Origin: Hymenobacter lapidiphilus
GTDB taxonomy: Bacteria; Bacteroidota; Bacteroidia; Cytophagales; Hymenobacteraceae
Assembly (NCBI RefSeq): GCF_003417065.2
Contig: NZ_QVLT01000001.1
Coordinates: 62,001 to 126,000 of the forward strand
DNA: 64,000 nucleotides
Direction of reading: 5' to 3'
The notes beneath the pieces are model-generated. The model worked only from the letters and a program-made list of their open reading frames with translations. It had not been told where the DNA came from and made no database searches. Below, piece after piece: positions 10,130-19,512 of this stretch; within the stretch, counting starts at the first letter, position 1; every line of letters begins with the position of its first letter. The position numbers and the translations under genes are program-made.

Positions 10130-10930
10130 CTACCCTTCCAGCCAGCGCCGGAACTCGGGCGTCTGGGCCGCACTGGTCATTAGCGAAACTGCACTACTCC
10201 GCAGCTTTACCACCAGCCGGTTGTTGAAATAGGGCTCCACGCGCTCCACGAAAGCCACATTGACCAGCTCCGAGCGGTTGAGCCGCCCAAACCGGGCCGG
10301 GTCGAGCTGGGCTTCCAGCTCCGTGAGCGTGCCGGTAAGCGGGTGGCGCGCGCCAGCCCCATCCACGGCGAACACCACGCCCTCGTCGGCCTGCAGGAAG
10401 GCCACGTCATCGGTTTGCAAGACGTAAAGACCGTTGCGCATCCGCACCGACAGCCGCCGCCGGTACTGGGGCTGACTTCCCTGGCGCAAAGCCGCACTCA
10501 ACTCCTGCACCAACGCCGGACTCAGCCCAGCCGGCGGTGTCGGGGCTGGAACCGGAGCTGGGGCAGCAAAGTTGCGGCGCAGCAGCTGATACTTGGTCAG
10601 GGCCTCCTCGAATTGCTCGTAGGTAAACGGCTTGAGCAAATAGGCAATGCCATTGCCCCGGAAAGCGGGCAGCAGAAACTGGTCGTAAGCCGTCGTGAAG
10701 ATGATGGGACAGGTGACCTGAAACCGCTCGTAGAGGGCGAACACGTTGCCATCGAGCAGTTCGATATCGGACAGAATCAGGGCCGGCATGGAATTGATTT
10801 GCAGCCAGGTCAATGCTTTTTCCACGCTCCGCAGCACCGTCAGGTCCGCCTCGTTCAGCCCGGCCCGGGTGGCAAACGCCACTACCTGCCGGGCGGCCAG
10901 CTCTTCGTCTTCCAGAATCAGAATATGCAT
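10130..10930 (-). CDS. LytTR-family response regulator
   Basis: The 266-residue protein has a receiver domain (about 1-118) with acidic pocket E7/D8, phospho-acceptor D55 (ILSDIEL), Thr79/80 (FTTAYD) and Lys100 (LLKPF). A Pro/Ala-rich linker follows (about 120-150), then a LytTR DNA-binding domain (about 158-265, with RRRLSVRMRNGLYVLQTDDV and LNRSELVNVAFVERVEPYF). It is the last gene of the barrel/kinase/regulator operon and should be phosphorylated by the kinase just upstream. LytTR regulators bind direct repeats in promoters; the targets here are unknown. Confidence 0.93.
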   Translation of the reverse strand: MHILILEDEELAARQVVAFATRAGLNEADLTVLRSVEKALTWLQINSMPALILSDIELLDGNVFALYERFQVTCPIIFTTAYDQFLLPAFRGNGIAYLLKPFTYEQFEEALTKYQLLRRNFAAPAPVPAPTPPAGLSPALVQELSAALRQGSQPQYRRRLSVRMRNGLYVLQTDDVAFLQADEGVVFAVDGAGARHPLTGTLTELEAQLDPARFGRLNRSELVNVAFVERVEPYFNNRLVVKLRSSAVSLMTSAAQTPEFRRWLEG

Positions 10931-10966
10931 ACGAATAGCAAAAAACAGACTATGATGAGTTATTCA

Positions 10967-11080
10967 GAACGATGTAGGGACGGGGCTTGTCCCCACCCGC
11001 CGTTAAAACGGCCATACATGGCTCCGTCCCGCAGTTCCGTTCAAAGGCGGGCGGGGGCAAGCCTCGCCCCTACATCGTTC
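10967..11080. repeat. REP-like inverted repeat, copy 1 (type R3)
   Basis: The left arm 10967-11001 and right arm 11046-11080 are both 35 bases and match at 31 positions after reversal. The arms begin gaacgatgtagggacggggc. A second copy lies at 34192-34297. The right arm contains the last 13 codons and the stop of the kinase gene (from about 11080 down to 11041), so the insertion changed the kinase C-terminus. No transposase gene is near. Confidence 0.85.
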
Positions 11081-12117
11081 ATGAAGCCTGCGTCAGCGGG
11101 CACCCTGGCCGGCGACTGAGCTACCACGGGCACCGTCACGGCAAATGTGGCGGCCGTATCCACTACCCGAATTTCCTGGGCGAACAACAGCCGATACCGT
11201 TCCCGCAGGTTCGCCAGCCCGGTGCCCGTCGAGTCGACGGCTGTGAGCTTGGGCCGGCGCGGGTGACGCACCGTCAGGCTATCCGCCGTGGCCGTAATTT
11301 CGATTACCAGCGGGTCGTCCTCGTTGCCGGCGTTGTGCTTGATGGCATTTTCGAGCAGCTGCTGCAGCGTACCCGGCACCACCAGACGCTGGTCCCAGGC
11401 GGGGCCAGGCTGCAGGTCCAGCCGAAACTCGTAGGCCGTGCCGAAGCGGTGCCGCAGCAGGTAGATGTACTCCTCCACGAAGCGCAGCTCGTCGCTCACG
11501 CTCACGAAGTCCTCGTTCTGGTGCCGGACCAGCAGCCGGTAAAGGCCCGCGAACCGGTTGAGGTACTCGTTGGCTTCCGCGGGGTCCTGCTGAATGAGGC
11601 CGCGCAGCACGTTGAGGTTGTTGAACAGGAAGTGCGGGTCGAGTTGGGCCTTGAGGTTGCGTAGCTCGCTCTGAGTCTGGGCCTGCTGGGTTTGCAACAA
11701 CCGCTTCTGCACGTCGAAGTACCGCTTGCCCGCCATCAGAATACCCAGCATCCCGTAACTCTGGGTATGCTTCATGACGGTGTACAGAATAGCTGGGGCG
11801 GTCCATTGCAGCGGCTTGTCACTCAGCAGTATCCAGTAGCCAAACCAATACAAATGCGCGTCGAGCACCACAAATACCACCAGCGCGCCGAGCACTATCC
11901 AGGGGCTACGGCGTGACAAAGCCAGCGGCAGCAGCCCAAATACCAGCACATACACGGCCAGCGTGTCGAGCCCGATGGTGAAGAGAATCGAGGGCACCGC
12001 GCGTGCCAGCCCAAACTGCTGCAGGTAGCTGAAGAAGATAATAGACGCGGCCAGCAGCCAGTAGGCAAGTACCAGCAGGTAGTCGGAGCGACTGGGGCGT
12101 TGAAACGTGAACGGCAT
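11041..12117 (-). CDS. LytS/YehU-type sensor histidine kinase (His_kinase PF06580)
   Basis: The 358-residue protein has four hydrophobic segments (about residues 12-34, 42-68, 72-96 and 107-128) with only short loops, so there is no periplasmic sensor domain. A coiled stretch leads to the phospho-acceptor motif QLDPHFLFNNLNVLRGLI (H162). The ATPase N-box is LLENAIKHN (about 255-262) and the G-box TGTGLANLRERY (about 297-308). It phosphorylates the LytTR regulator that follows. The final residues MNDVGARLAPARL (346-358) are encoded by repeat R3 and are not conserved-looking. The gene starts 30 bases after the beta-barrel gene, which suggests co-transcription. Confidence 0.93.
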   Translation of the reverse strand: MPFTFQRPSRSDYLLVLAYWLLAASIIFFSYLQQFGLARAVPSILFTIGLDTLAVYVLVFGLLPLALSRRSPWIVLGALVVFVVLDAHLYWFGYWILLSDKPLQWTAPAILYTVMKHTQSYGMLGILMAGKRYFDVQKRLLQTQQAQTQSELRNLKAQLDPHFLFNNLNVLRGLIQQDPAEANEYLNRFAGLYRLLVRHQNEDFVSVSDELRFVEEYIYLLRHRFGTAYEFRLDLQPGPAWDQRLVVPGTLQQLLENAIKHNAGNEDDPLVIEITATADSLTVRHPRRPKLTAVDSTGTGLANLRERYRLLFAQEIRVVDTAATFAVTVPVVAQSPARVPADAGFMNDVGARLAPARL

Positions 12118-12147
12118 GGCGGCAGATAATAACGGGGCGGAAAGATG

Positions 12148-14502
12148 CTACTCTTTGTCGGTTTTCACGCGACCCCGCTCTTCTTCGAGGCCGGTGGTGC
12201 GCTTGCGGGCCGCTTTCAACTGTTGGTTGCCCAGCTTCCAGCTCAGGCTTACCCGCGCCTGCCGACTTTCGCCGTAGCTCTGGAAGGCCACGTCCAGGTT
12301 CTGGTAGCGCACCATGCCCCGCTGCTTGCTCGAGAACAGCACGTCGTTCACGGCCAGGCGCAGGGTGGCGCGGTCCTGCCACAGCGTTTTCTGCAGCCCC
12401 AGGTTCAGCTCCCCAAAGCCCCGAAACCTGACTAAGCCATTTATACCAGCCGTTTGGTAGTAGCCGGAGGCCTCCAGCTTGATGTTCTGGGGCAGCTGCA
12501 CATTGGCTTGGCCGTAGAAAGTAGCGGCAGTCCGGCCCGCCCGGTACGTGCTGCCCAAGTACTCACTCAGGTACTCGTTGTAGAACACCGTCACGCCGGC
12601 GTAGCCCGTCAGCAGCTTGCGGTAGGTAAGCGGCAGGTTCAGCGTGGCGTTGTAGTTGCGCAGGTTATCAAGATTGGCCGAGGTAGAGTAGATAATGCTG
12701 TCCTCGGTGGCCGTCACCAAGCTGATGGCGTCGCGGGTGCGGCTGTAGCCCAGGATAAAGAACGGCTGCTTCTGGTAGGTCAGGGCCAGCTTATAGTTGC
12801 CCGTGAACTGGGGCGTCAGCAAGGGGTTGCCGCGTTGCGAGGTGTAGGGGTCGAGGTACACCAGATTCGGATTCAGATCCTGGTAGCTGGGCCGCCCAAT
12901 GCGGCGGCTGTACGCCAGGTTCGCGCCCAGTACTTTGGTCAGCGGCTTATCCAGGCTCAAGCTCGGAAACAACTGCCCATAGCTACGCCGGATGCTGGTG
13001 GCCGCCGTGCCTTCGGCCACCGTGTATTCGCCCCGCAAACCGGCCTGCCACGTCAGGCCTAGCTGTGTACCCTCGGCCTGCACATAAGCGGCCCCAATGC
13101 TCTCAGCGTAGCGAAATTGGTCGGTCCGGCCGGCATCAGCGCCCGTCAGCTCCAACTCGCTTCGGATGTCGACCTGACTGACCTTGGCGCCCAGCAGCAG
13201 GTTGGTGGTGGCATTGAGCGGCTGCCGGTAGTCTGCTTTGACCGAAGCCAGCCCGATGCGCGTCTGTTGGTCGTTGCGCAGGGTTTGCAGCTGGTTCACG
13301 TCGCCCACGCGCACCTGATTGGCCAAGAGGCCCAGACTACCGGCAGTGTAGCGCGAGTAGTCCACATCGGCGGTCAACTCGCGGCCCAGTGTGTCGAGCA
13401 GCACTTTGTAGTTGAGGTTGCCAGCGTAGGAATCGGTACTCCGGCGGGTATTATTGTCGGTGAAGACGTTGACGCCGTTATCGGCCAGCGTGCTGCTTTC
13501 TGCATTCAGCTGGGTGCGGTTGAGATAAGTGTTCAGCAGCACGCTTAGCGTCTGGCGGTGCGGCAAGCGGTAATCAGCCCCCAGCCGAAACGTGGGCGCC
13601 TGGGTTAGCCGCGGTTGGTAGCTCTGCTGCTCGTAGCGGATGCCGGTTCGGGTATCCAGCCGCGCTGTGTTCAGCTGCTCGTAGGTGTGGCGGTAGTTGT
13701 AGCTGGCCGTCCCAAACACGTTCAGCGCGCCGGCCCGGTGGTTGAGGTCGAGCAGGGCCCCGGCCTTGGCAAAGCGCCCGTAGGCCGCGTTGGCAGTCAG
13801 GGTACCGTTGGTGCCCAGGTCGGTATTCCTCTTGAGGATGATGTTGATGATGCCCGCCGTGCCGGCGGCGTCGCGGGTGGCGCCGGGCTGGGTAATTACC
13901 TCAATCCGCTCAATGGTGCTGCTCGGAAAGTCCTTCAGCACGCCCACCACGTCGGTGTACTGGGTGGTCCGGCCATCAATCTGAATAAGTACACCCTCTT
14001 GCCCGGCTACTACAATCCGGTTGTTGAGCACCAGCAGGCCCGGCACTTTTTCCAGCGCCTCCAGCGCCGTAGCGCCGGCTGTGAGGCTGCCCGCCACGTT
14101 CACCACCAGCTTGCCCGCCGTCATTTCCAGCAGCGGCTTCTGCCCCACCACGCGCACCTCGCCCAGCACCTGGGCCGCCACGGCCAGCCGAACATCCGGC
14201 ACTACCACCTCTTTTCCCGCTACCGTAAACTCCGCACTCCTGCCTTGGCTATAGCCCACCGCCGACACCTGCACCCGGTAACGCCCCGCCGGCACTCCCG
14301 CCAGCTGGTAACGCCCTGCTTCCGATGCCTGGGTAGCCTGTACCACGGCCGAGTCAGCCAGTTGCCGTAGCACCACCGAGGCGAACGGTACTGCCTGCCC
14401 TTTGTCATCGATTGCCCGACCGCTTACGGCCGTTGTGGTCAACTGTTGAGCGGCCACTGGTACCGCCAGCAATATTAGCAGAAGGGAGAAAATCGCTTTC
14501 AT
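12148..14502 (-). CDS. Outer-membrane beta-barrel protein with CarboxypepD-like regulatory domain and plug
   Basis: The 784-residue protein has a signal peptide (about 1-18, ending PVAAQQ), a carboxypeptidase regulatory-like beta-sandwich (about 25-110, including GQAVPFASVVLRQLADSAVV), a plug-like domain (about 120-215, with ALEALEKVPGLLV and IERIEVITQPGATRDAAGTA) and a C-terminal barrel of about 560 residues with many alternating aromatic/polar strands. It fits the OMP_b-brl_3 group of TonB-receptor-like proteins. No clear SusD partner is present. It begins the operon with the kinase and the LytTR regulator, so it may be a cargo or sensor of that pathway. The substrate is unknown. Confidence 0.9.
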   Translation of the reverse strand: MKAIFSLLLILLAVPVAAQQLTTTAVSGRAIDDKGQAVPFASVVLRQLADSAVVQATQASEAGRYQLAGVPAGRYRVQVSAVGYSQGRSAEFTVAGKEVVVPDVRLAVAAQVLGEVRVVGQKPLLEMTAGKLVVNVAGSLTAGATALEALEKVPGLLVLNNRIVVAGQEGVLIQIDGRTTQYTDVVGVLKDFPSSTIERIEVITQPGATRDAAGTAGIINIILKRNTDLGTNGTLTANAAYGRFAKAGALLDLNHRAGALNVFGTASYNYRHTYEQLNTARLDTRTGIRYEQQSYQPRLTQAPTFRLGADYRLPHRQTLSVLLNTYLNRTQLNAESSTLADNGVNVFTDNNTRRSTDSYAGNLNYKVLLDTLGRELTADVDYSRYTAGSLGLLANQVRVGDVNQLQTLRNDQQTRIGLASVKADYRQPLNATTNLLLGAKVSQVDIRSELELTGADAGRTDQFRYAESIGAAYVQAEGTQLGLTWQAGLRGEYTVAEGTAATSIRRSYGQLFPSLSLDKPLTKVLGANLAYSRRIGRPSYQDLNPNLVYLDPYTSQRGNPLLTPQFTGNYKLALTYQKQPFFILGYSRTRDAISLVTATEDSIIYSTSANLDNLRNYNATLNLPLTYRKLLTGYAGVTVFYNEYLSEYLGSTYRAGRTAATFYGQANVQLPQNIKLEASGYYQTAGINGLVRFRGFGELNLGLQKTLWQDRATLRLAVNDVLFSSKQRGMVRYQNLDVAFQSYGESRQARVSLSWKLGNQQLKAARKRTTGLEEERGRVKTDKE

Positions 14503-14653
14503 GGCAGTAGGCTTGAGGGTGAATGGATGCCCAAAACACGCCCACCCAGCCCGCCAACTGAACTCTTACTTTTCGAAGCCCCGCAAATTCCCAATGAAGC
14601 CTGGTAAATCGGGCATGAGTGTAACGGCTGTCCTTCGAATTACTCTACAAAAA

Positions 14654-14677
14654 AAGGCCCGCCGATTGGCGAGCCTT
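14654..14677 (-). terminator. Terminator of the ribosomal block after rplQ
   Basis: Stem 14654-14663 with 14668-14677. The one non-Watson-Crick position is a G-U wobble only when read as minus-strand RNA, and a run of seven T residues follows on that strand. This fits an intrinsic terminator for rplQ. Confidence 0.8.
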
Positions 14678-14702
14678 CTTTAAATCTAGTAAGCGGTGCT
14701 GA

Positions 14703-15302
14703 TTACTCAGCAGCTTTCTCCTCGCGGGTTTCGCCATCCTTCAGCGTCTCCGTGTCGGTGTCCTCGGGAGCCGAAACCTCCGTGGCAGCAGCCTTAGCTT
14801 TTTTAGCGGGCTTAGCTTCAGCCACTACTTCAGCCGACGAATCGCCTTCGGTAGTCGTAGCATCAGCCTTCTTACCGCCACGGCGCGAACGACGGGTCGT
14901 AGCCTTAGCTTCACCGGCATTCTTTGCCTCCAGCATGGTGTCGTTGAAGTCAACCAGTTCGATAACGCACATCTCCGAGTTGTCACCAAGGCGGTTCTGG
15001 CTCAGCTTGATGATGCGGGTGTACCCACCTGGACGACCGGCAATCTTAACTGCAACATTGTCAAACAGTTCCTTCAGCACCTCCTTCTGGCCCAGGCTCG
15101 AGAAAACGAGGCGACGCGAGTGCGTCGTGTCGTTCTTGGCTTTGGTCAGCAGGGGCTCCACGTACTGGCGTAGGGCCTTAGCCTTGGCTACCGTAGTCGT
15201 AATGCGCTTGTGCAGGATGAGCGAGTTAGCCATGTTGGCCAGCATCGCGTGGCGGTGCGAGGTGGTGCGGCCGAGATGGTTGAAAGATTTACCGTGACGC
15301 AT
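14703..15302 (-). CDS. rplQ: 50S ribosomal protein L17 with long charged C-terminal tail
   Basis: Residues 1-120 are a standard L17 ([20 protein letters not shown], then [16 protein letters not shown] and [11 protein letters not shown]). Residues from about 121 to 199 form an Ala/Lys/Glu/Thr-rich, probably disordered tail that most L17 proteins lack or have much shorter; many Bacteroidota L17 proteins do carry such tails. L17 lines the peptide exit tunnel. It is the last gene of the block and may have an extra promoter in the 210-base gap after rpoA. Confidence 0.97.
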   Translation of the reverse strand: MRHGKSFNHLGRTTSHRHAMLANMANSLILHKRITTTVAKAKALRQYVEPLLTKAKNDTTHSRRLVFSSLGQKEVLKELFDNVAVKIAGRPGGYTRIIKLSQNRLGDNSEMCVIELVDFNDTMLEAKNAGEAKATTRRSRRGGKKADATTTEGDSSAEVVAEAKPAKKAKAAATEVSAPEDTDTETLKDGETREEKAAE

Positions 15303-15419
15303 AAAAAAAAGAAAAAGGTACGCTTGCGGGCAACGACCACGGCGGAAAGCGCCTTACGGCTGCCTTCTCATTAGAACCGCTGCCCCGGGGGCGCACTATG
15401 AGAAAAGTGAAAAAGTCTG

Positions 15420-15427
15420 CAAATGTA
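15420..15427 (-). promoter_or_regulatory. Candidate -7 element for rplQ
   Basis: The minus strand reads TACATTTG, a full match to TAnnTTTG. The nearest TTTG upstream is at 15 rather than 19 bases spacing, inside the rpoA hairpin, so the element is only a candidate. Confidence 0.35.
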
Positions 15428-15446
15428 CGCAATAGTCAGACACAAA

Positions 15447-15499
15447 AAATGTGCTGCCGTGAATTGTGCCGAAGCACCGGTTTCACCGACAGCACATTT
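15447..15499 (-). terminator. Hairpin terminator after rpoA
   Basis: A perfect 10-bp stem (15447-15456 with 15490-15499) encloses a second smaller hairpin. On the minus strand it is followed by a run of six T residues. It would reduce read-through from rpoA into rplQ. Confidence 0.6.
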
Positions 15500-15512
15500 C
15501 TGCGCTTATCCT

Positions 15513-16502
15513 CTATTCTTCGTCGAGCTTGTACTTGCCCAGGTCCATCCCGAAGGTCAGGCCCTTCTCCTCCACAAGGTTTTCCAGCTCCGTGAGCGAC
15601 TTCTTACCAAAGTTGCGGAACTTCATCATGTCGGCCATGTCGAGCTGTACTAAGTCGCCGAGGCTCTTAATGTCGGCAGCCTTGAGGCAGTTGTAGGCAC
15701 GCACGCTCAGGTCCATGTCGGCCAGCGGCGTCTTTAGCACCTTGCGCATGTGCAGCGTCTCTTCATCCACGATTTCCTCCTCCTCGGCTTTCACCGTCTC
15801 GAAGGTCATTGTGCTGTCGGAAAACAGCATGAAGTGCTGAATCAGGATATTGGCGGCGCCTTTCAGGGCCTCCTCCGGATGGATAGAACCGTCGGTGTGA
15901 ATCTCGATAACGAGCTTCTCATAGTCAGTCTTCTGCTCTACGCGGGTGTTTTCCACGCTGTACTTCACGTTCTTGATCGGCGTGAAGATGGCGTCGATGG
16001 CAATCTGGCCAAATACCTGGTCGAGGGGCTTGTTCTCCTCGGCCGGTACGTAACCGCGGCCTTTCTGAATGGTGAACTCAAACTCCAGCTCCGTGCCTGG
16101 GTCGACGTGGCAAATCACCATTTCGGTGTTGAGCACTTCGAAACCGTTGGTGAAGTTGTTGATGTCGCCGGCCTTGAAAGACTCTTGACCTTTAATGCGG
16201 ACGGTGATTTTATCCTCGATAGCATCGCTCACCTTCTTGAAGCGGATCTGCTTCAGGTTGAGGATGATTTCGGACATATCTTCCAGCACGCCTTCGATGG
16301 TCATGAACTCGTGCAGCACACTGTTGGTGCGTACCGAGGTGATGGCGTAGCCCTCCAGCGACGACAGCAGGATGCGGCGCAGTGCGTTGCCGATCGTGAC
16401 GCCGTAGCCCTTCTCAAGCGGTTTGAATTCAAACGTGCCGTAGAAGTCGTCGGATTTCTCCATCACCACTTTCTCCGGCATTTGAAAAGCTAAGATTGAC
16501 AT
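15513..16502 (-). CDS. rpoA: DNA-directed RNA polymerase alpha subunit
   Basis: The 329-residue protein has the assembly domain (about 1-235, with [20 protein letters not shown]) and the C-terminal domain (about 255-329, with [20 protein letters not shown] and [13 protein letters not shown]) that contacts upstream DNA and regulators. It dimerises to nucleate RNA polymerase assembly. It follows rpsD after a 147-base gap containing two inverted repeats and precedes rplQ. The length is normal. Confidence 0.98.
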   Translation of the reverse strand: MSILAFQMPEKVVMEKSDDFYGTFEFKPLEKGYGVTIGNALRRILLSSLEGYAITSVRTNSVLHEFMTIEGVLEDMSEIILNLKQIRFKKVSDAIEDKITVRIKGQESFKAGDINNFTNGFEVLNTEMVICHVDPGTELEFEFTIQKGRGYVPAEENKPLDQVFGQIAIDAIFTPIKNVKYSVENTRVEQKTDYEKLVIEIHTDGSIHPEEALKGAANILIQHFMLFSDSTMTFETVKAEEEEIVDEETLHMRKVLKTPLADMDLSVRAYNCLKAADIKSLGDLVQLDMADMMKFRNFGKKSLTELENLVEEKGLTFGMDLGKYKLDEE

Positions 16503-16520
16503 AAGTGGGGCGGTTGGTTA

Positions 16521-16586
16521 GTATTGAGTAAAAGGTATCAGGTAAAAGGATGCGTTTGCAGCGGCCTGATACCTAATACCCAATAC
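16521..16586. repeat. Imperfect inverted repeat between rpsD and rpoA
   Basis: Arms 16521-16542 and 16565-16586 match at 19 of 22 positions. They are built from words such as gtattgagta and ggtatcagg. A similar word-based inverted repeat occurs at 23592-23689. Confidence 0.6.
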
Positions 16587-16618
16587 TTGAAATCAGTAAA
16601 AAAGCGGCGAAGCAAACG

Positions 16619-16642
16619 AGCGGCCCGGGCGTCCGGGCCGCT
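16619..16642 (-). terminator. GC-rich hairpin after rpsD
   Basis: Stem agcggcccgg (16619-16628) pairs with 16633-16642 around a four-base loop. A run of six T residues follows further downstream on the minus strand at about 16598-16603. It could partly terminate or attenuate transcription between rpsD and rpoA. Confidence 0.5.
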
Positions 16643-16649
16643 TCGTTTA

Positions 16650-17255
16650 TTACTTCGAGTACAGTTCGACGATGAGCTGCTCCGTGATTTTCTCCGGAAT
16701 CAGCTCGCGCGAAGGAGCATTGAGGAACTTGCCCACCATGTCCTTGCCTTCCCACTCCAGCCACGCGAAAGCGCGGGCGTTGCGGGCGCTCAGGCTCGTA
16801 GTGATAGCCTCCAGCGACTTCGACTTCTCGCGAACGGCCACTAGGTCGCCAGCGCGGAGCTTGTACGAAGCGATGTTCACAATCTCACCGTTCACGGTGA
16901 TGTGCTTGTGCAACACCAGCTGACGGGCGGCGCGACGCGTAGGGGCAATGCCCAAACGGTACACCGTGTTGTCGAGGCGCGACTCCAGCATAGCCAGCAG
17001 GTTGTCGCCGGTAATGCCGGGAGCAGCTGCAGCTTTGTGGAACAGGTTCTCAAACTGCTTCTCGAGCATGCCGTACATGTACTTTACTTTCTGCTTCTCC
17101 ATCAGCTGGATAGCGTACTCGCTTTGCTTCTTACGACGACCACGGCCGTGCTGGCCAGGGGGGTATGCTTTTTTGGTGAGTGCCTTGCTCGGGCCGAAAA
17201 TCGGCTCATTGAAGCGACGGGCAATCTTGGTTTTAGGACCAGTATAACGTGCCAT
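16650..17255 (-). CDS. rpsD: 30S ribosomal protein S4
   Basis: The 201-residue protein matches S4: [33 protein letters not shown] and the S4 RNA-binding domain [20 protein letters not shown] near residues 92-111. It lacks the N-terminal Cys cluster of zinc-binding S4 proteins. S4 binds 16S rRNA early in assembly. It follows rpsK by 53 bases. Confidence 0.98.
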   Translation of the reverse strand: MARYTGPKTKIARRFNEPIFGPSKALTKKAYPPGQHGRGRRKKQSEYAIQLMEKQKVKYMYGMLEKQFENLFHKAAAAPGITGDNLLAMLESRLDNTVYRLGIAPTRRAARQLVLHKHITVNGEIVNIASYKLRAGDLVAVREKSKSLEAITTSLSARNARAFAWLEWEGKDMVGKFLNAPSRELIPEKITEQLIVELYSK

Positions 17256-17308
17256 TTCGGATTTGTTGGGGGTTGAAGGGGGCGCGGCCGAAGCCAGCGT
17301 GGTGCAAA

Positions 17309-17701
17309 CTAAACGCGACGGCGCTTAGGTGGGCGGCAGCCGTTGTGGGGCAGCGGCGTTACGTCCTTAATGGTCGTCACCTCGATGCCCACATTACCCA
17401 GCGTCCGGATAGCCGACTCGCGGCCCGCACCCGGACCCTTCACGAACACCTCTGCCTTGCGCATGCCCAGGTCGTGGGCAACTTTGCCGGCATCCGACAT
17501 CGCCATTTGGGCGGCGTAGGGAGTGTTCTTCTTCGAACCCCGGAATCCCATCTTACCAGCCGAAGCCCAGGAAATAACCTGGCCATTGTTGTTGGTGATG
17601 GAGATGATGATGTTGTTGAAAGAGGCCTTAATGTGGACCTGCCCTACGGGCTCAACAACGACAACGCGCTTCTTGGCTTTGTCTTTTCTTTTCTGTGCCA
17701 T
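17309..17701 (-). CDS. rpsK: 30S ribosomal protein S11
   Basis: The 130-residue protein contains the S11 core: [38 protein letters not shown] and a C-terminal [19 protein letters not shown]11 is part of the platform of the small subunit, near the mRNA exit. The N-terminus [16 protein letters not shown] is basic, as usual. It sits between rpsM and rpsD. Confidence 0.98.
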   Translation of the reverse strand: MAQKRKDKAKKRVVVVEPVGQVHIKASFNNIIISITNNNGQVISWASAGKMGFRGSKKNTPYAAQMAMSDAGKVAHDLGMRKAEVFVKGPGAGRESAIRTLGNVGIEVTTIKDVTPLPHNGCRPPKRRRV

Positions 17702-17780
17702 TTGGTTATCGCAAAAATTACTGCGGAAGGTGTTAGGCTGAAAGCTTTTCGCAACCCATCAGCCTGATTCCCGCTACAGA

Positions 17781-18158
17781 TTATTTAGTGGCTTTTTTCT
17801 TACCAGCAACCGTCTTGCGCTTGCCCTTACGGGTACGCGAGTTGTTCTTGGTGCGCTGACCGCGAACGGGCAGACCCTTACGGTGACGCAGACCCCGGTA
17901 GCAACCGATGTCCATGAGCCGCTTGATGTTGAGTTGCACTTCCGAACGCAGTACGCCTTCAGTCTTGTAAGTGCTGGCGATGATGCTACGGATTTCGCCG
18001 GCTTCCTCTTCCGTCCAGTCCTTCACTTTCTTGTTCAGGTCTACACCTGCCTTCGAAAGGATTTGCTGAGCCGAAGCTTTGCCGATGCCGAAAATGTAGG
18101 TCAGCGAGATTTCGCCGCGCTTGTTGTCTGGGATGTCTACCCCTGCAATACGAGCCAT
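17781..18158 (-). CDS. rpsM: 30S ribosomal protein S13
   Basis: The 125-residue protein begins [20 protein letters not shown] and has [20 protein letters not shown] near the C-terminus, both diagnostic of S13. The helix-two-turn-helix region and Lys-rich tail are complete. S13 sits at the subunit interface and contacts the P-site tRNA and S19. Confidence 0.98.
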   Translation of the reverse strand: MARIAGVDIPDNKRGEISLTYIFGIGKASAQQILSKAGVDLNKKVKDWTEEEAGEIRSIIASTYKTEGVLRSEVQLNIKRLMDIGCYRGLRHRKGLPVRGQRTKNNSRTRKGKRKTVAGKKKATK

Positions 18159-18272
18159 GTGATGAGTTTGGGTTGTTGGCGAGTTAGGGTCCTGGGGTTC
18201 CGCTGCTGGTTAGCTCCGGCTGTCGGAACACACAGCAAGCTGCCATGCTCCAAAGACCCCAATTTCCAATAA

Positions 18273-18389
18273 TTATCCCTGACGCTGCTTGAAGCGGGGG
18301 TTCTTCTTGTTGATTACGTAGAGCTTGCCATTGCGACGAATGATCTTGCAATCGGCGCTACGCTTCTTGATGGACGTTTTTACTTTCAT
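18273..18389 (-). CDS. rpmJ: 50S ribosomal protein L36, zinc-free type
   Basis: A 38-residue frame starts [20 protein letters not shown] and ends NPRFKQRQG. This is L36, with the usual place between infA and rpsM. Only one Cys of the usual zinc ligand set remains (C14); the other Cys and the His positions are Ser, Asn/Lys and Phe, so this is the zinc-independent form. The flanking gaps (18159-18272 and 18390-18499) hold imperfect inverted words around gggtc and gaggttc and no other gene. Confidence 0.95.
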   Translation of the reverse strand: MKVKTSIKKRSADCKIIRRNGKLYVINKKNPRFKQRQG

Positions 18390-18499
18390 GGTAGTGAGTT
18401 GTTAGGGTCTGAGGTTCGAAGGGTCTAGGTTTGCAAGGGAAGCCGAACAACCTGGTTGAACCTCAACCCAGTTCCCCGGACCCCAAGTACCCCACACCC

Positions 18500-18718
18500 T
18501 TACTTGTAGCGGTACACGATACGGCCCTTCGATAAATCGTAAGGCGACATTTCGAGTTTCACCTTATCTCCCGGCAGAATTTTAATGTAGTGCATCCGCA
18601 TCTTGCCCGAAATGTGGGCAATCAGCTGGTGCCCGTTTTCCAGCTCCACGCGGAACATGGCGTTGGATAAGGCTTCCAGGATGGTACCGTCCTGCTCAAT
18701 GGAAGTTTGTTTGGCCAT
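18500..18718 (-). CDS. infA: Translation initiation factor IF-1
   Basis: The 72-residue protein is a single S1/OB domain with [20 protein letters not shown] and [20 protein letters not shown], ending [12 protein letters not shown]-1 binds the A site of the small subunit during initiation. It starts seven bases after the map stop codon, so the two genes are surely co-transcribed. Confidence 0.98.
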   Translation of the reverse strand: MAKQTSIEQDGTILEALSNAMFRVELENGHQLIAHISGKMRMHYIKILPGDKVKLEMSPYDLSKGRIVYRYK

Positions 18719-18725
18719 ATGGCTA

Positions 18726-19508
18726 CTATAAGGTTTTTGCTTGTAAGGCTTTTTCTATGTAATCAAAGGAGGTCAGAATTTCTGCCTTGTCTTTGCGAAC
18801 AACTATGGTATGCTCAAAGTGCGCCGACGGTTTGAAATCCTTGGTGCGGATAGTCCAGCCATCCTTTTCCTGCACTACGCTTTTCGTGCCCAGGTTCACC
18901 ATCGGTTCGATAGCCAGCGTCAATCCACTCTGCAGTTTCAAGCCCGAACCACGTTTACCGTAGTTAGGAACTTCTGGCCGCTCGTGCAACTTCTGCCCGA
19001 TACCGTGGCCGACCAACTCCCGCACTACACCGTAACCTTGCTTCTCCACATAATTCTGGATAGCATAGCTCACGTCGCCAAGGCGGTTGCCTGCTATGGC
19101 TTGCTCTATGCCGAGGTAAAGCGACTTTTTAGTTTCGTCCAACAGAGCCAGTACCTCCGGCGTCACTTCCCCAACTGGGTAAGTATACGCGCTATCGGAG
19201 TGGTAACCGTTGAGTTGTACACCACAGTCAATCGAAACAATGTCGCCGCTTTTCAGCACGTAATCGCCCGGGAAACCATGCACCACTACCGCATTGGGTG
19301 AGATGCAGAGGCTGTACTCGAAACCGTTGTAGCCTTTGAAGGAAGGCAGGCCACCGTTGTCGCGGATGAATTCCTCCGCCCGCTGATCCAGCGCCCGGGT
19401 GGTAATCCCTTCCCCAATCAACTTGGCCACTTCCCCATGGGCCTGAGCCAGCACTTTTGCGCTGGCCTTCATCAAGTCAATCTCTTCCTCGGTTTTGTAA
19501 AAAATCAT
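18726..19508 (-). CDS. map: Type I methionine aminopeptidase
   Basis: The 260-residue enzyme removes the initiator methionine from new proteins. Metal-ligand motifs are visible: [18 protein letters not shown] (two Asp), [12 protein letters not shown] (His), [10 protein letters not shown] (Glu) and the late FEHTIVV (Glu). The ATG at 19508 gives [16 protein letters not shown], the usual beginning, and lies four bases from the secY stop. A further-upstream in-frame start at 19529 would overlap secY and is less likely. Confidence 0.97.
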   Translation of the reverse strand: MIFYKTEEEIDLMKASAKVLAQAHGEVAKLIGEGITTRALDQRAEEFIRDNGGLPSFKGYNGFEYSLCISPNAVVVHGFPGDYVLKSGDIVSIDCGVQLNGYHSDSAYTYPVGEVTPEVLALLDETKKSLYLGIEQAIAGNRLGDVSYAIQNYVEKQGYGVVRELVGHGIGQKLHERPEVPNYGKRGSGLKLQSGLTLAIEPMVNLGTKSVVQEKDGWTIRTKDFKPSAHFEHTIVVRKDKAEILTSFDYIEKALQAKTL

Positions 19509-19512
19509 TTTT

